From NCBI GenBank assembly GCA_963707975.1, contig OY970177.1:806001-870000 (forward strand): 64,000 nt of DNA. Direction: 5' to 3'. Both the position numbers and the translations under genes were made by a program. Shown here piece by piece: positions 25,786-34,993 of the stretch (positions within the stretch are counted from its first letter, which is position 1; every line of letters begins with the position of its first letter). The notes below the pieces were generated by a model that was not told where the DNA came from, did not search any database, and saw nothing but the letters and a program-made list of their open reading frames with translations. This DNA comes from CAVVXX01 sp963707975. Lineage in GTDB: Bacteria; Pseudomonadota; Alphaproteobacteria; Micropepsales; Micropepsaceae.

Positions 25786-26358
25786 TTATTTCGAGCCCTT
25801 GGCTTCCACGTTTGCATCGAGGACGACCTGCTTCAATAGATCGCGAAGCGTGCCCTTATTGCCAAAGTCCCAAGTCGCGCCATAGGTGATGTCGTCCACG
25901 CGCCATTGGCCGCTCTCTTTCACCAGCGTGACGGTATCGGTCCAGATTGCGGGCAAGTCCTTGGGATTTTTCGATTTCACATCGTAAATGAGCGCGAAGG
26001 GGCACTGGCTGGTTTTGTCATCGCCTTTGCACGCGCCTACCTTGAACGACGTCGTGCCCTCGAAGTTCGAGGTGAAAAGATCGCCCTCGACGAGCGGTGG
26101 TTCCTGGCTCTTGGTCGCCTTGTCGTGAATGTCTTCCGCGTGATCGCCATCGGCCAACAGCTTATCGAGCGCCGCCGAAATGTAATGCGTGAACTTCTTG
26201 CGGCCTTTGGCGTCGGGTATGCCATCCTTGTTCGATTTCATGTAGGCCTTATAGAAAGCATTGGCGGCCTGCTCGGGCGTGCCGGAAGCAGTTGCGGCCA
26301 ATGTAGTTCCGCATAAGCCAAGTGCCAACGCAATACCGAGAACGAAATGTCTGCTCAT
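25786..26358 (-). CDS. Secreted protein, DUF3828-like
   Basis: A 190-residue protein with a signal peptide (MSRHFVLGIALALGLCG, cleavage near TLAA). The mature part begins TPEQAANAFYKAYM and ends with WTDTVTLVKESGQWRVDDITYG, an NTF2-like pattern seen in DUF3828-type periplasmic proteins. Two Cys residues (GACKGDD and SQCPFAL) could form a disulfide. The start codon overlaps the mscL stop by 4 nt, so it is co-transcribed with mscL. No function can be assigned. Confidence 0.75.
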   Translation of the reverse strand: MSRHFVLGIALALGLCGTTLAATASGTPEQAANAFYKAYMKSNKDGIPDAKGRKKFTHYISAALDKLLADGDHAEDIHDKATKSQEPPLVEGDLFTSNFEGTTSFKVGACKGDDKTSQCPFALIYDVKSKNPKDLPAIWTDTVTLVKESGQWRVDDITYGATWDFGNKGTLRDLLKQVVLDANVEAKGSK

Positions 26359-26771
26359 GCTCTTCCTTTCAAAGCATCGCGAATTTCGCGCAAGAGTATC
26401 ACGTCCTCTGGTGGCGCGGGCGGCGGCGCGTCCGCTTTGGCCTTGGCCCAGCGATTGATCTGGCGAATGACAAGAAAAAGTGCGAACGCAACGATGAGGA
26501 ACTTGATGATGGCATTGATGAACAGCCCGTAATTTAGCGTCACAGCGCCTGCCGCTTTGGCCACGTCTACAGTAGCGAAGGGGCCCGCACCCTTCAGAAC
26601 GATAAAGAAATTTGAAAAATCTATGCCGCCAAGAACGAGGCCCAGCGGCGGCATGAGAATGTCGTTGACCAGCGAATTGACGATTGATGTAAAGGCTGCG
26701 CCGATGATCACGCCGACAGCGAGATCGATGACGCTGCCGCGCATGGCAAAGGACTTGAATTCCTTGAACAT
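26355..26771 (-). CDS. mscL: Large-conductance mechanosensitive channel MscL
   Basis: A 138-residue inner-membrane channel that opens on hypo-osmotic shock. The N-terminal helix MFKEFKSFAMRGSVIDLAVG, the pore-lining GVIIGAAFTSIVNSLVNDILMPPLG (shown here in overlapping halves) and the second transmembrane helix (FINAIIKFLIVAFALFLVI) are all canonical. The C-terminal helix follows a Pro-rich linker. It leads a two-gene operon with the DUF3828-like gene. Confidence 0.97.
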   Translation of the reverse strand: MFKEFKSFAMRGSVIDLAVGVIIGAAFTSIVNSLVNDILMPPLGLVLGGIDFSNFFIVLKGAGPFATVDVAKAAGAVTLNYGLFINAIIKFLIVAFALFLVIRQINRWAKAKADAPPPAPPEDVILLREIRDALKGRA

Positions 26772-26943
26772 CGAATGCCTTCCTTCCTGCCTATCTTACG
26801 CATTCAGCTAAGCCCCGGACGCCTTGCAAATCCAGCGGGCTTGCCTATAACCCACGGCCTTCGGGCGGCCCGGCGGATAAGGGCATGCCGTGGCTGCCCC
26901 GAATGCGACCCCAGGGGCGTAAGCCCTTCAAAGGAGAGGCAAA

Positions 26944-27144
26944 ATGCCCAAACTGAAGACCAAGTCGGGGGCCAAAAAGCGCTTCCGCTTCACCGCCAAG
27001 GGCAAGATCAAGCACGGCCAGGCGGGAAAACGCCACGGCATGATCAAGCGCTCGAACGAACAAATTCGCGAGCTCCGCGGCACCTCGGTGCTGTCGGCAT
27101 CCGAAACCCAGCGCATCAAGCGCTGGATGCCGTATTCGGATTGA
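26944..27144 (+). CDS. rpmI: 50S ribosomal protein L35
   Basis: A 66-residue basic protein starting MPKLKTKSGAKKRFRFTAKG with KHGQAGKRHGMIKRS and a C-terminal RIKRWMPYSD, all typical of bL35. A strong AGGAGAGG Shine-Dalgarno lies just upstream. The 150-nt region before it contains AAGGGC and GCCCTT segments that could pair across about 38 nt; autoregulatory leaders are known for L20 operons, but I cannot support one firmly here. infC is not adjacent. Confidence 0.96.
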   Translation: MPKLKTKSGAKKRFRFTAKGKIKHGQAGKRHGMIKRSNEQIRELRGTSVLSASETQRIKRWMPYSD

Positions 27145-27153
27145 GGGGCAGCC

Positions 27154-27519
27154 ATGTCTAGAGCACCTCGCTCCGTACCTTCGCGCGCCCGACGCAAACG
27201 CGTTTTCAAGCAGGCCAAGGGATTCCGCGGCCGGCGCAAGAACAACATCACCACGGCCAACGCCGCCGTCGACCGCTCGCTGCAGCACGAATATGTCGGC
27301 CGCAAGCTCAGGAAACGGAACTTCCGCGCGCTCTGGATACAGCGCATCAACGCCGCCGTGCGCGAACACGGCCTCACCTACAGCCGATTTATCAGCGGGC
27401 TCTCACGCGCCGGCATCGAGATCGACCGCAAGGTGCTGGCCGATCTCGCGGTGCGCGAACCCGAGACTTTCAAGGCTCTGGTGGAGGCGGCCTCAAGCAG
27501 CGCAGCGGCAGGCCATTAA
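27154..27519 (+). CDS. rplT: 50S ribosomal protein L20
   Basis: A 121-residue basic protein. The C-terminal globular part (RALWIQRINAAVREHGLTYS, then IEIDRKVLADLAVREPE) is highly conserved. The extended N-terminus (MSRAPRSVPSRARRKRVFKQ) and ITTANAAVDRSLQHEYVGRK differ somewhat from common sequences but keep the RGRRKN motif. It lies 9 nt after rpmI and is essential for early 50S assembly. Confidence 0.96.
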   Translation: MSRAPRSVPSRARRKRVFKQAKGFRGRRKNNITTANAAVDRSLQHEYVGRKLRKRNFRALWIQRINAAVREHGLTYSRFISGLSRAGIEIDRKVLADLAVREPETFKALVEAASSSAAAGH

Positions 27520-27624
27520 AAATGGCGGCTCAAGCCTAGTTTCAACAGCAATCTCTGACAGGGCCGGCGCGCCTGCAATTTACGGGCGTGCTTGTTTGCG
27601 TCATTTTGCATGAAGGATTCGCCG

Positions 27625-28704
27625 ATGGCCGACACCGATCTCGAGCAAATCGAGCGCCAGTTGATGGCGCGCATCGCGACCGCCGATGAGCGCGCGCTTG
27701 AAGACGTGCGCGTGGCGGCGCTCGGCAAAAAAGGCTCGATCGCGGAATTGCTGAAATCTCTGGGCACAATGAGCGAAAACGAGCGCAGAGAGAAAGGCCC
27801 ACTGTTCAACAGCTTACGTGACCGTGTGGCCGCTGCCATTGCCGCGCGCAAGGCACAACTGGAAGAAAAAATTCTGAACGAGCGCCTCGCCTTCGAGCGC
27901 GTAGATGTCACCCTGCCTGGTCCAGAAATTCCTCGTGGCAGCGTTCATCCGGTTTCACAGGTGCTGGCTGAAATCACCGCCATATTCGCCGACCTGGGCT
28001 TTGCCGTAGCCGAAGGGCCGGATGTCGAATCCGACGATTACAATTTCACCAAGCTCAACATTCCCCCCGAGCATCCCGCGCGCCAGATGCACGACACGTT
28101 TTATTTAAAGCCACAGGCCGATGGCGCGCAGTATCTGCTGCGTACGCACACGAGCCCTGTGCAAGTGCGCACGATGCTGGCGCAAAGGCCGCCCATCCGC
28201 ATCATCGCGCCCGGGCGCACTTATCGCCGCGATTCCGACGCCACACACTCGCCCATGTTTCATCAGATCGAGGCGCTCGTCATCGACGAGGAAACGCATC
28301 TTGGCCATCTGAAATGGGTGGTGGAGGAATTCTGCGAAGCATTCTTCGAAGTGCCTAAGCTCAACATGCGCTGGCGCCCGTCTTATTTCCCTTTCACCGA
28401 GCCCTCTCTTGAGGTCGATATCCAGTGCGACCGAACGGGGGGCCAGATCAAATTCGGCGAAGGCCGGGATTGGCTTGAGATTGCGGGTTCCGGCATGGTG
28501 CATCCGCGCGTGCTCGAATTATGCGGGATCGATCCCAATCGTTATCAGGGCTTTGCCTTCGGCATGGGGCTCGATCGCCTCGCCATGCTGAAATACGGCA
28601 TTCCGGATCTTCGCCCCTTCTTCGAATCCGATCTGCGCTGGTTAAGGCATTACGGCTTTCTTCCGCTCGACATTCCTTCGCTTGAGGGAGGATTGTCGCG
28701 GTGA
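27625..28704 (+). CDS. pheS: Phenylalanyl-tRNA synthetase alpha subunit
   Basis: The catalytic subunit of the heterotetrameric class II synthetase. The N-terminal coiled-coil arm (about residues 1-90) is followed by motif 1 (HPVSQVLAEITAIFADLGF), motif 2 (RIIAPGRTYRRDSDATHSPMF in part) and motif 3 (GFAFGMGLDRLAMLKYGI). I chose ATG 27625, which is preceded by GAAGGA; an upstream ATG at 27592 lacks this. The stop overlaps the pheT GTG by 4 nt. Confidence 0.96.
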   Translation: MADTDLEQIERQLMARIATADERALEDVRVAALGKKGSIAELLKSLGTMSENERREKGPLFNSLRDRVAAAIAARKAQLEEKILNERLAFERVDVTLPGPEIPRGSVHPVSQVLAEITAIFADLGFAVAEGPDVESDDYNFTKLNIPPEHPARQMHDTFYLKPQADGAQYLLRTHTSPVQVRTMLAQRPPIRIIAPGRTYRRDSDATHSPMFHQIEALVIDEETHLGHLKWVVEEFCEAFFEVPKLNMRWRPSYFPFTEPSLEVDIQCDRTGGQIKFGEGRDWLEIAGSGMVHPRVLELCGIDPNRYQGFAFGMGLDRLAMLKYGIPDLRPFFESDLRWLRHYGFLPLDIPSLEGGLSR

Positions 28705-31094
28705 AATTCACGTTTTCCTGGCTAAAAGAGCATCTCGATACCAGTGCCAGCGTAGACGAGATCGCGGGCACACTTACTCATATCGGCCTCGAAGTTGAAA
28801 AAGTGGAAGACAAAGCGAAAGCGCTTTCCGCCTTCACGGTGGCGCGGGTGATTTCGGCCGAGCGGCACCCCAATGCCGACAAGCTCAAGCTCTGCATGGT
28901 CGATACGGGGAAAGAAACCGTGCAAGTGGTGTGCGGCGCGCCCAACGCCCATGCCGGCATGAAGGGTGTGTTCGCAGCGCCCGGCACGTTCATCCCCGGC
29001 ACAGGCATTACGCTAAAGGTGGCCGCTATTCGCGGCGTGGAATCGCGCGGCATGCTGTGTTCGGAACGCGAGCTGGAATTAAGCCAGGAACATGACGGCA
29101 TTATCGAGCTTGCTACCGATGCACAGGTGGGCACGCCTGCGGCAGCCGCACTTGGCCTTGGCGATCCGGTGATAGAGATTGCGCTCACGCCCAATCGTGG
29201 CGATTGCACAGGCGTTCACGGCATTGCGCGCGATCTGGCAGCGGCGGGCGCTGGCAAACTGAAAAACGGTACGGTTGCCAGGATCGCCGGCAAATTCAAA
29301 TCGCCGATTTCCGTTTCTCTCGATTTTCCTAAGGGCAAAGAATCAGCCTGCCCGATGTTTGCCGTGCGTTTTGTGCGCGGCGTGAAAAACCGCCCCTCGC
29401 CCGCGTGGTTGCAGCGCCAGCTTAAATCCATTGGGCTAAGGCCCATTTCGGCCCTCGTCGATGTGACCAATTTCCTGTCTTACGACCGCGGCCGGCCGCT
29501 GCATGTGTTCGATGCAAAGAAGCTCAAAGGCAATATTCGCGCGCGCCTCGCCAAGCCGGGCGAGATGCTGCATGCGCTCGATGGCCGCGTTTATGAGCTC
29601 GACAGCGAGATGTGCGTGATAGCCGATGACGCAGCCGCACGCGGCCTTGGCGGCGTTATGGGCGGCGAGGACACCAGCTGCACGCCAGCCACCACGGATG
29701 TGTTCATCGAATCCGCTTTGTTCGATCCCGCCCGCACCGCCGCCACCGGCCGCAAGCTCGGCATCATGTCGGATGCGCGCTACCGTTTCGAGCGCGGCGT
29801 CGATCCCGAATTCGTGCAACCGGGTTTGGAACTTGCGACCAAGCTCATTATCGAATTCTGCGGCGGCGAGCCGTCGGAAATTGCCGTAGCAGGCAAAGTC
29901 CCGCCCTGGCAGCGCCACATCGCCTTTTCGCTCGATCATATGCGCAGGCTTGCGGGGCTTGCGCTCAGCCGCAACGAGATCGCGGGCATCCTTGTGCGCC
30001 TTGGCTTCACCGTGGAAGGCGGCGATGAAATGCGGGTGACGCCTCCTTCCTGGCGCGGCGATGTGGAACGCGACGCCGACCTGGTGGAGGAAGTGGTTCG
30101 CATTCATGGCGTCGAGAAGGTGCCTTCGGCGCCGATGCCGCGCATTTCCGCCGTGGCAAAACCGGTGCTCACGCCCGCGCAGCGCCGGGCAAATATCGCA
30201 CGGCGCGCAATTGCCGGGCGCGGCTTTAATGAGTGCGTTAGTTTCTCATTCGTCCCCCGCGCGCATGCCAAACTCTTCGGCGGCAGTGACGAGGCGCGGC
30301 AATTGGAAAACCCCATTTCGGCCGATCTCGATGCGCTGAGGCCGAGTGTGCTGCCCTCGTTGCTTGCGTCTGCCCAGCGAAACCAGGCGCGGGGAAATTC
30401 GCATATCATGCTGTTCGAGATGGGCGCGCAGTTCGCGAGCGGTGCGCCTGGCGCGCAAGCCCATGTGGCGGCCGGGCTGCGCGTGGGTGCGCCTCCTCGT
30501 CACTGGACGAAAATGGCGACGCCGACGGATGTATTTGCCGCCAAGGCCGACGCGCTGGCCGCGCTAGAAACGGCCATTGGGCTGGCTTTCAGCGCGCCGA
30601 TACAGGCGGGCGCGGCGCCTTGGTATCACCCGGGGCGTTCGGGGACATTGTCGCTGGGCCCGCAAAAGATCATTGCCTATTTCGGCGAGCTGCACCCCAG
30701 AATCATTTCCGCTTTCGATCTCAAGGGCCCTGCGGCCGCATTCGAGATCTTTCTCGATGCGAGCCCCGAAACGCGCGCAGCAAAAACGCGGCCGCCGCTT
30801 ACAGCATCCGACTTGCAGGCGGTTGAGCGCGATTTCGCTTTCGTCGTGGATGCAAGCATGACCGCCGATCAGATCGTGCGCGCGGCCAAAAGTGCCGATC
30901 GCACGCTGATAGAAACTATTTCCGTGTTCGATGCCTATGAAGGCAAAGGTGTGCCGGAAGGAAAAAAGTCACTTGCCATCGCCGTCCGGTTTCGGCCCAA
31001 AGAGAAAACGCTCACCGACGCTGAAATCGAGATCGTGGCAAAGAGAATTATCGATGCGGTGATAAAGGCCACAGGCGGAATTTTGCGCACCTGA
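28701..31094 (+). CDS. pheT: Phenylalanyl-tRNA synthetase beta subunit
   Basis: A 797-residue subunit starting MKFTFSWLKEHLDTSASVDE (GTG codon). It has the EMAP/tRNA-binding OB domain (AERHPNADKLKLCMVDTG, GAPNAHAGMKGVFAAPG), the B3/4 editing domain, the B5 domain (MRRLAGLALSRNEIAGILVRLGF), the catalytic-like core (RRAIAGRGFNECVSFSFVP) and the C-terminal ferredoxin-fold anticodon-binding domain (QAVERDFAFVVDASMTADQI). Length is normal and the GTGA overlap couples it to pheS. Confidence 0.97.
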   Translation: MKFTFSWLKEHLDTSASVDEIAGTLTHIGLEVEKVEDKAKALSAFTVARVISAERHPNADKLKLCMVDTGKETVQVVCGAPNAHAGMKGVFAAPGTFIPGTGITLKVAAIRGVESRGMLCSERELELSQEHDGIIELATDAQVGTPAAAALGLGDPVIEIALTPNRGDCTGVHGIARDLAAAGAGKLKNGTVARIAGKFKSPISVSLDFPKGKESACPMFAVRFVRGVKNRPSPAWLQRQLKSIGLRPISALVDVTNFLSYDRGRPLHVFDAKKLKGNIRARLAKPGEMLHALDGRVYELDSEMCVIADDAAARGLGGVMGGEDTSCTPATTDVFIESALFDPARTAATGRKLGIMSDARYRFERGVDPEFVQPGLELATKLIIEFCGGEPSEIAVAGKVPPWQRHIAFSLDHMRRLAGLALSRNEIAGILVRLGFTVEGGDEMRVTPPSWRGDVERDADLVEEVVRIHGVEKVPSAPMPRISAVAKPVLTPAQRRANIARRAIAGRGFNECVSFSFVPRAHAKLFGGSDEARQLENPISADLDALRPSVLPSLLASAQRNQARGNSHIMLFEMGAQFASGAPGAQAHVAAGLRVGAPPRHWTKMATPTDVFAAKADALAALETAIGLAFSAPIQAGAAPWYHPGRSGTLSLGPQKIIAYFGELHPRIISAFDLKGPAAAFEIFLDASPETRAAKTRPPLTASDLQAVERDFAFVVDASMTADQIVRAAKSADRTLIETISVFDAYEGKGVPEGKKSLAIAVRFRPKEKTLTDAEIEIVAKRIIDAVIKATGGILRT

Positions 31095-31098
31095 TCCG

Positions 31099-32271
31099 AT
31101 GGCGGGCGAGACTTTCGACAAAAAATCCGGCCTCGCTTTCATTGTCGCCATCGGCATTGTCAGCCTGTTCGCCGACATGGCCTATGAAGGCATGCGCGGC
31201 ATTTCCGGCCCCTATCTCGCGCTTCTGGGCGCCAGCGGCACGGCGGTAGGCGTTATTGCCGGCACCGGCGAATTGTTCGGCTATGTATTGCGGCTGGCGT
31301 CCGGGCGTCTGGCTGAGCGCACCGGCGCCTATTGGGCTTTCGCGCTTGCGGGTTACGTGGTGCAGATGGCGGCCGTGCCGGCCATGGCGCTGTCGGGCGC
31401 GTGGTGGGCGGCGGCCGCTCTCATCATCATCGAACGCACAGGCAAGGCGCTGCGCAATCCGGCCGCCAACACCATGATGGCGAAAGCAGGCGAACACATT
31501 GGCCAGGGCTGGGCCTTCGGCCTGCACGAAGCGCTCGATCAAGCGGGTGCGCTGGCGGGCCCGCTCATCACCGCGCTGGTGCTGGCCCACCACGGCCAAT
31601 ATCAGAGCGCGTTTCTGTGGCTGGGCGTGCCAGCGGTGCTGACCATCATCTCCGTCGTCACGGTCGCGTTGCGCTTTCCCTACGCCGGCAAGTTGGCGCA
31701 CAAACCGGCCGAAGAGAAATCCGCGAACCTGTCACGAGCCTTCTGGCTGTATGCCACGAGCGCCGCCCTCGTCGCCTTTGGCTTCGCCGATTGGCCGCTT
31801 ATCGCCTTTCATTTCGCCGAGGCCCACATCGTGGCGCCTGCGACCATTCCTTTGCTTTATGCGGCAGCGATGGGCGCAAGCGGGATTAGCGCGCTGGTGT
31901 TCGGCAACTTGTTCGATGCGCGCGGCTTTGTAATTCTTGTTCCAGCCCTTCTGATCGCGGCTTTTGTCCCGCCGCTTGTTTTCTTAGGTGGGCCGGCGTT
32001 GGCGATTATCGGCTCCTGCCTTTGGGGCTTGGCGCTTGGCTTCGAGAATTCGGTGCTGACTGCGGGGATTGCGCGTCTCGTGCCTGATCATGCGCGCGCA
32101 CGCGCCTATGGCATTTTTTCGGCCCTCTTCGGAATCGCCTGGTTTCTGGGTAGCGCACTTCTGGGCGCGCTTTATGATGTTTCTTTCACCTGGCTGGTTG
32201 GCGTTGCAGTGGCCGCGGAATTTGCGGCCATCGTTCCGCTCATTGCCGCTATGCGAGCAGCGCGGGGCTAA
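31099..32271 (+). CDS. Major facilitator superfamily transporter
   Basis: A 390-residue membrane protein with about twelve hydrophobic segments in two halves. Near the N-terminus SLFADMAYEGMRGISGPYLA, and then RTGKALRNPAANTMMAKAGE, resemble MFS proteins of the drug/sugar-efflux type that carry a D-M-x-YE-x-R motif. It begins 4 nt after pheT, so it is probably read through from pheST, although no functional link is evident. It converges on the methyltransferase gene with a 23-nt overlap. The substrate is unknown. Confidence 0.85.
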   Translation: MAGETFDKKSGLAFIVAIGIVSLFADMAYEGMRGISGPYLALLGASGTAVGVIAGTGELFGYVLRLASGRLAERTGAYWAFALAGYVVQMAAVPAMALSGAWWAAAALIIIERTGKALRNPAANTMMAKAGEHIGQGWAFGLHEALDQAGALAGPLITALVLAHHGQYQSAFLWLGVPAVLTIISVVTVALRFPYAGKLAHKPAEEKSANLSRAFWLYATSAALVAFGFADWPLIAFHFAEAHIVAPATIPLLYAAAMGASGISALVFGNLFDARGFVILVPALLIAAFVPPLVFLGGPALAIIGSCLWGLALGFENSVLTAGIARLVPDHARARAYGIFSALFGIAWFLGSALLGALYDVSFTWLVGVAVAAEFAAIVPLIAAMRAARG

Positions 32272-33076
32272 CACCCAATTGCCCAATCAGCCGGTCGAGC
32301 TCCGCTTTCGCGAGCGGATTCGCACGCTGATGGCGCTCGGCCAAGATCAGTTCGTTCTTCAATGAATGTTCCCAGCCTACCAGTTCGGTGACGCGCACTT
32401 TGTATCCGTGCGCTTCCAGAAACAGCCCGCGCATCACATTGGTGACGTGCGCCCCGAATTCGCGCCGCTGTATGGGATGACGCCACAGCTGATCCATCGC
32501 GCCTTTCTTGTGTTCCAGCTGCCTCGCCAATTCCGCCTGGCAACAAGGCACCAGCGCAATCACTTTCGCCTCGTGACGCAGCGCGAACACGATGGCATCA
32601 TCGGTTGCGGTGTCGCAGGCGTGCAATGCCGTCACGATATCGCAGCGCCCGCCGGGCAGGTTCGTCTTGTCTATCGGCGCGTGAATGAACTCCATTCGCG
32701 CGAAGCCGCATTCCTTGGCCAGTGCGCGCGAAGCGGCAATCAGGTCCCCGCGTGCCTCAATACCGATGACGCGCCCACAGCCCTTGGGCGCGAAAACGAG
32801 ATCGTAAAGAATAAAGCCAAGATAGGATTTGCCGGCCCCAAGATCGGCCAGCACCGGCTCCTGTTTTTCCTTAAGGTCTTCTTCCAGTGATGGGCGCAGA
32901 AGCTGTACCAGATGCAGCACCTGCTTGAGCTTGCGCCGGGAATCGGCGTTGAGCGCGCCATCGCGCGTCAGGATATGCAGCGCCTTGAGCAGCGGCAGCG
33001 AATCTTTTGCCCGTTCGCTCGGCCAAAGCTCCTTTATGGCCCCGACCGGATCGGGCTTTTCGCGCTTCTTCGCCAT
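32249..33076 (-). CDS. Class I SAM-dependent methyltransferase (Methyltransf_32/GSTCD-like)
   Basis: A 275-residue protein with a Rossmann methyltransferase core: VLADLGAGKSYLGFILYDLV (motif I), VIGIEARGDLI (motif II) and DIVTALHACDTATDDAIVFAL (motif IV region). VPCCQAELARQLEH carries the paired Cys typical of this family, which includes eukaryotic GSTCD/METTL25-like proteins; RNA is a plausible but unproven substrate. The N-terminal 60 residues are basic (MAKKREKPDPV). It is divergent from lepA, with start codons about 70 bp apart. Confidence 0.8.
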   Translation of the reverse strand: MAKKREKPDPVGAIKELWPSERAKDSLPLLKALHILTRDGALNADSRRKLKQVLHLVQLLRPSLEEDLKEKQEPVLADLGAGKSYLGFILYDLVFAPKGCGRVIGIEARGDLIAASRALAKECGFARMEFIHAPIDKTNLPGGRCDIVTALHACDTATDDAIVFALRHEAKVIALVPCCQAELARQLEHKKGAMDQLWRHPIQRREFGAHVTNVMRGLFLEAHGYKVRVTELVGWEHSLKNELILAERHQRANPLAKAELDRLIGQLGVSPALLA

Positions 33077-33146
33077 GGCCCATCCTAGCCGAGCCGGCGG
33101 ATTTTCCGCACTGGACCTTATTCTCCCTTGGCCCTATCTCTCGCCC

Positions 33147-34952
33147 ATGGCCGATCTCGCCCATATCCGCAATTTCTCGATTATTGCCCATATCGACCAC
33201 GGCAAATCAACGCTCGCCGACCGGCTGATCATGGCCTGCGGCGGGCTGACGGCGCGCGAGATGAAAGACCAAGTGCTCGATTCCATGGACATCGAGCGCG
33301 AGCGCGGCATTACCATCAAAGCGCAGACCGTGCGCCTGAATTACCGGGCGAAAAATGGCGGGAGCTACATTCTCAACCTGATGGACACGCCGGGGCACGT
33401 GGACTTCGCCTACGAAGTGTCGCGCTGTCTCGCAGCCTGCGAAGGCGCACTTCTGGTGGTGGATGCAAGCCAAGGCGTGGAGGCGCAGACGCTCGCCAAT
33501 GTCTATCAGGCAATGGAGGCGGGCCTCGAAATCGTGCCGCTCCTGAACAAGATCGATCTGCCAGCGGCCGAGCCCGAACGCGTGCGCCAACAGATCGAGG
33601 ACGTGATCGGCATCGATGCTTCGCACGCCATTCCAATTTCGGCGAAAACCGGCCTAGGCATCGACGAGGTGCTCGAAGCAATCGTCCACCGCCTGCCGCC
33701 GCCAAAAGGAAATGCAACGGCTCCGCTCAAGGCGCTCTTGGTCGAACTCCTGGTACGATTCCTACCTCGGCGTGGTCGTGCTGGTGCGTGTGGTCGACGG
33801 CGAAATCAAAAAAGGCCAGGGCATCCGCATGATGGCGTCGAACGCCGTCTATCAGTGTCGAACGCGTGGGCGTGTTCACGCCCAAGCAGGAAATGGTGGA
33901 GCGCCTTAGCCCGGGCGAAATTGGTTTCATCACCGCCACTATCAAGGAAGTGGCCGATTGCCAGGTCGGCGACACCATCACCGACGAGCGCAAGGGCGCG
34001 GGCACGCCGTTACCCGACTTCAAGCCGGCGCAGCAGGTGGTGTTCTGTGGCCTATTTCCGGCCGATGCCGCCGATTTCGGCAATCTACGCGATGCCTTGG
34101 CCAAACTGCATCTGAACGACGCAAGCTTCACCTTCGAGGCGGAAACATCGGCCGCTCTTGGCTTCGGCTTTCGCTGCGGCTTCCTGGGTCTTCTCCATCT
34201 CGAAATCATTCGTGAGCGGCTTTACCGTGAATTCAATCTCGAGCTCATCGCCACGGCGCCTTCCGTTATTTATCGAATCCATTTGACCGACTGCACAGTG
34301 AAGGAACTTCACAATCCCGCCGACATGCCGGAAGTGACCCGCATCGAAAAAATCGAGGAGCCGTGGATCAGAGCCACCATCTTCGTGCCGGATGAACATC
34401 TGGGCGCGGTGTTGAAGCTGTGCGAAGACCGGCGCGGCCGGCAGGTGGAACTTACTTATGCGGGCTCACGCGCCATGGTGATCTACAGGCTGCCGCTTAA
34501 CGAAGTAGTGTTCGATTTCTACGACCGGTTGAAATCGGTTTCCCGCGGCTATGCCAGTTTCGATTACCACATCGAAAATTACGAAGAAGGCGATCTGGTG
34601 AAAATGTCCATTCTCGTCAATGGCGAAGCCGGTCGACGCGCTTTCGATGATCGTCAATCGTGCGCGCGCGGAAATGCGCGGCCGCGCCATGTGCGAGAAA
34701 CTGAAAGAGCTGATCCCGCGCCATCTGTTCCAGATTCCCATTCAGGCGGCGATCGGCGGAAAAATTATCGCGCGCGAAACTATCAGCGCGCTCAGGAAAG
34801 ATGTCACCGCCAAATGCTATGGCGGCGACATCACCCGCAAGCGCAAGCTCCTCGACAAGCAGAAAGAGGGCAAAAAGAAGATGCGCCAGTTTGGCAAGGT
34901 GGACATCCCGCAGGAAGCCTTCATCGCCGCCCTCAAGATGGATGCGGATTAG
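33147..34952 (+). CDS. lepA: Elongation factor 4 (LepA), three frame breaks
   Basis: LepA is a ribosome-associated GTPase implicated in back-translocation or initiation and 30S assembly. The start MADLAHIRNFSIIAHIDHGK at 33147 (G1 included), DTPGHVDFAYEV (G3), LLNKIDL (G4) and the C-terminal VDALSMIVNRARAEMRGRAM and KCYGGDITRKRKLLDKQKEG are all canonical. Three single-base insertions break the frame: near 33745 (before SWYDSYLGVVVLVRVVDG), near 33856 (before VERVGVFTPKQEM) and near 34627 (before PVDALSMIV). Removing one base at each site gives a normal protein of about 601 residues, so these look like sequence errors. Confidence 0.92.
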
Positions 34953-34993
34953 GGTGTAGGTTCATCGCGTATCGCCCGATTCGGGGGAACGCC

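Noticed and set aside
26790..26943. Autoregulatory RNA leader upstream of rpmI-rplT
   Set aside because: The AAGGGC/GCCCTT pairing is short and far apart, and no pseudoknot-like element could be defined.
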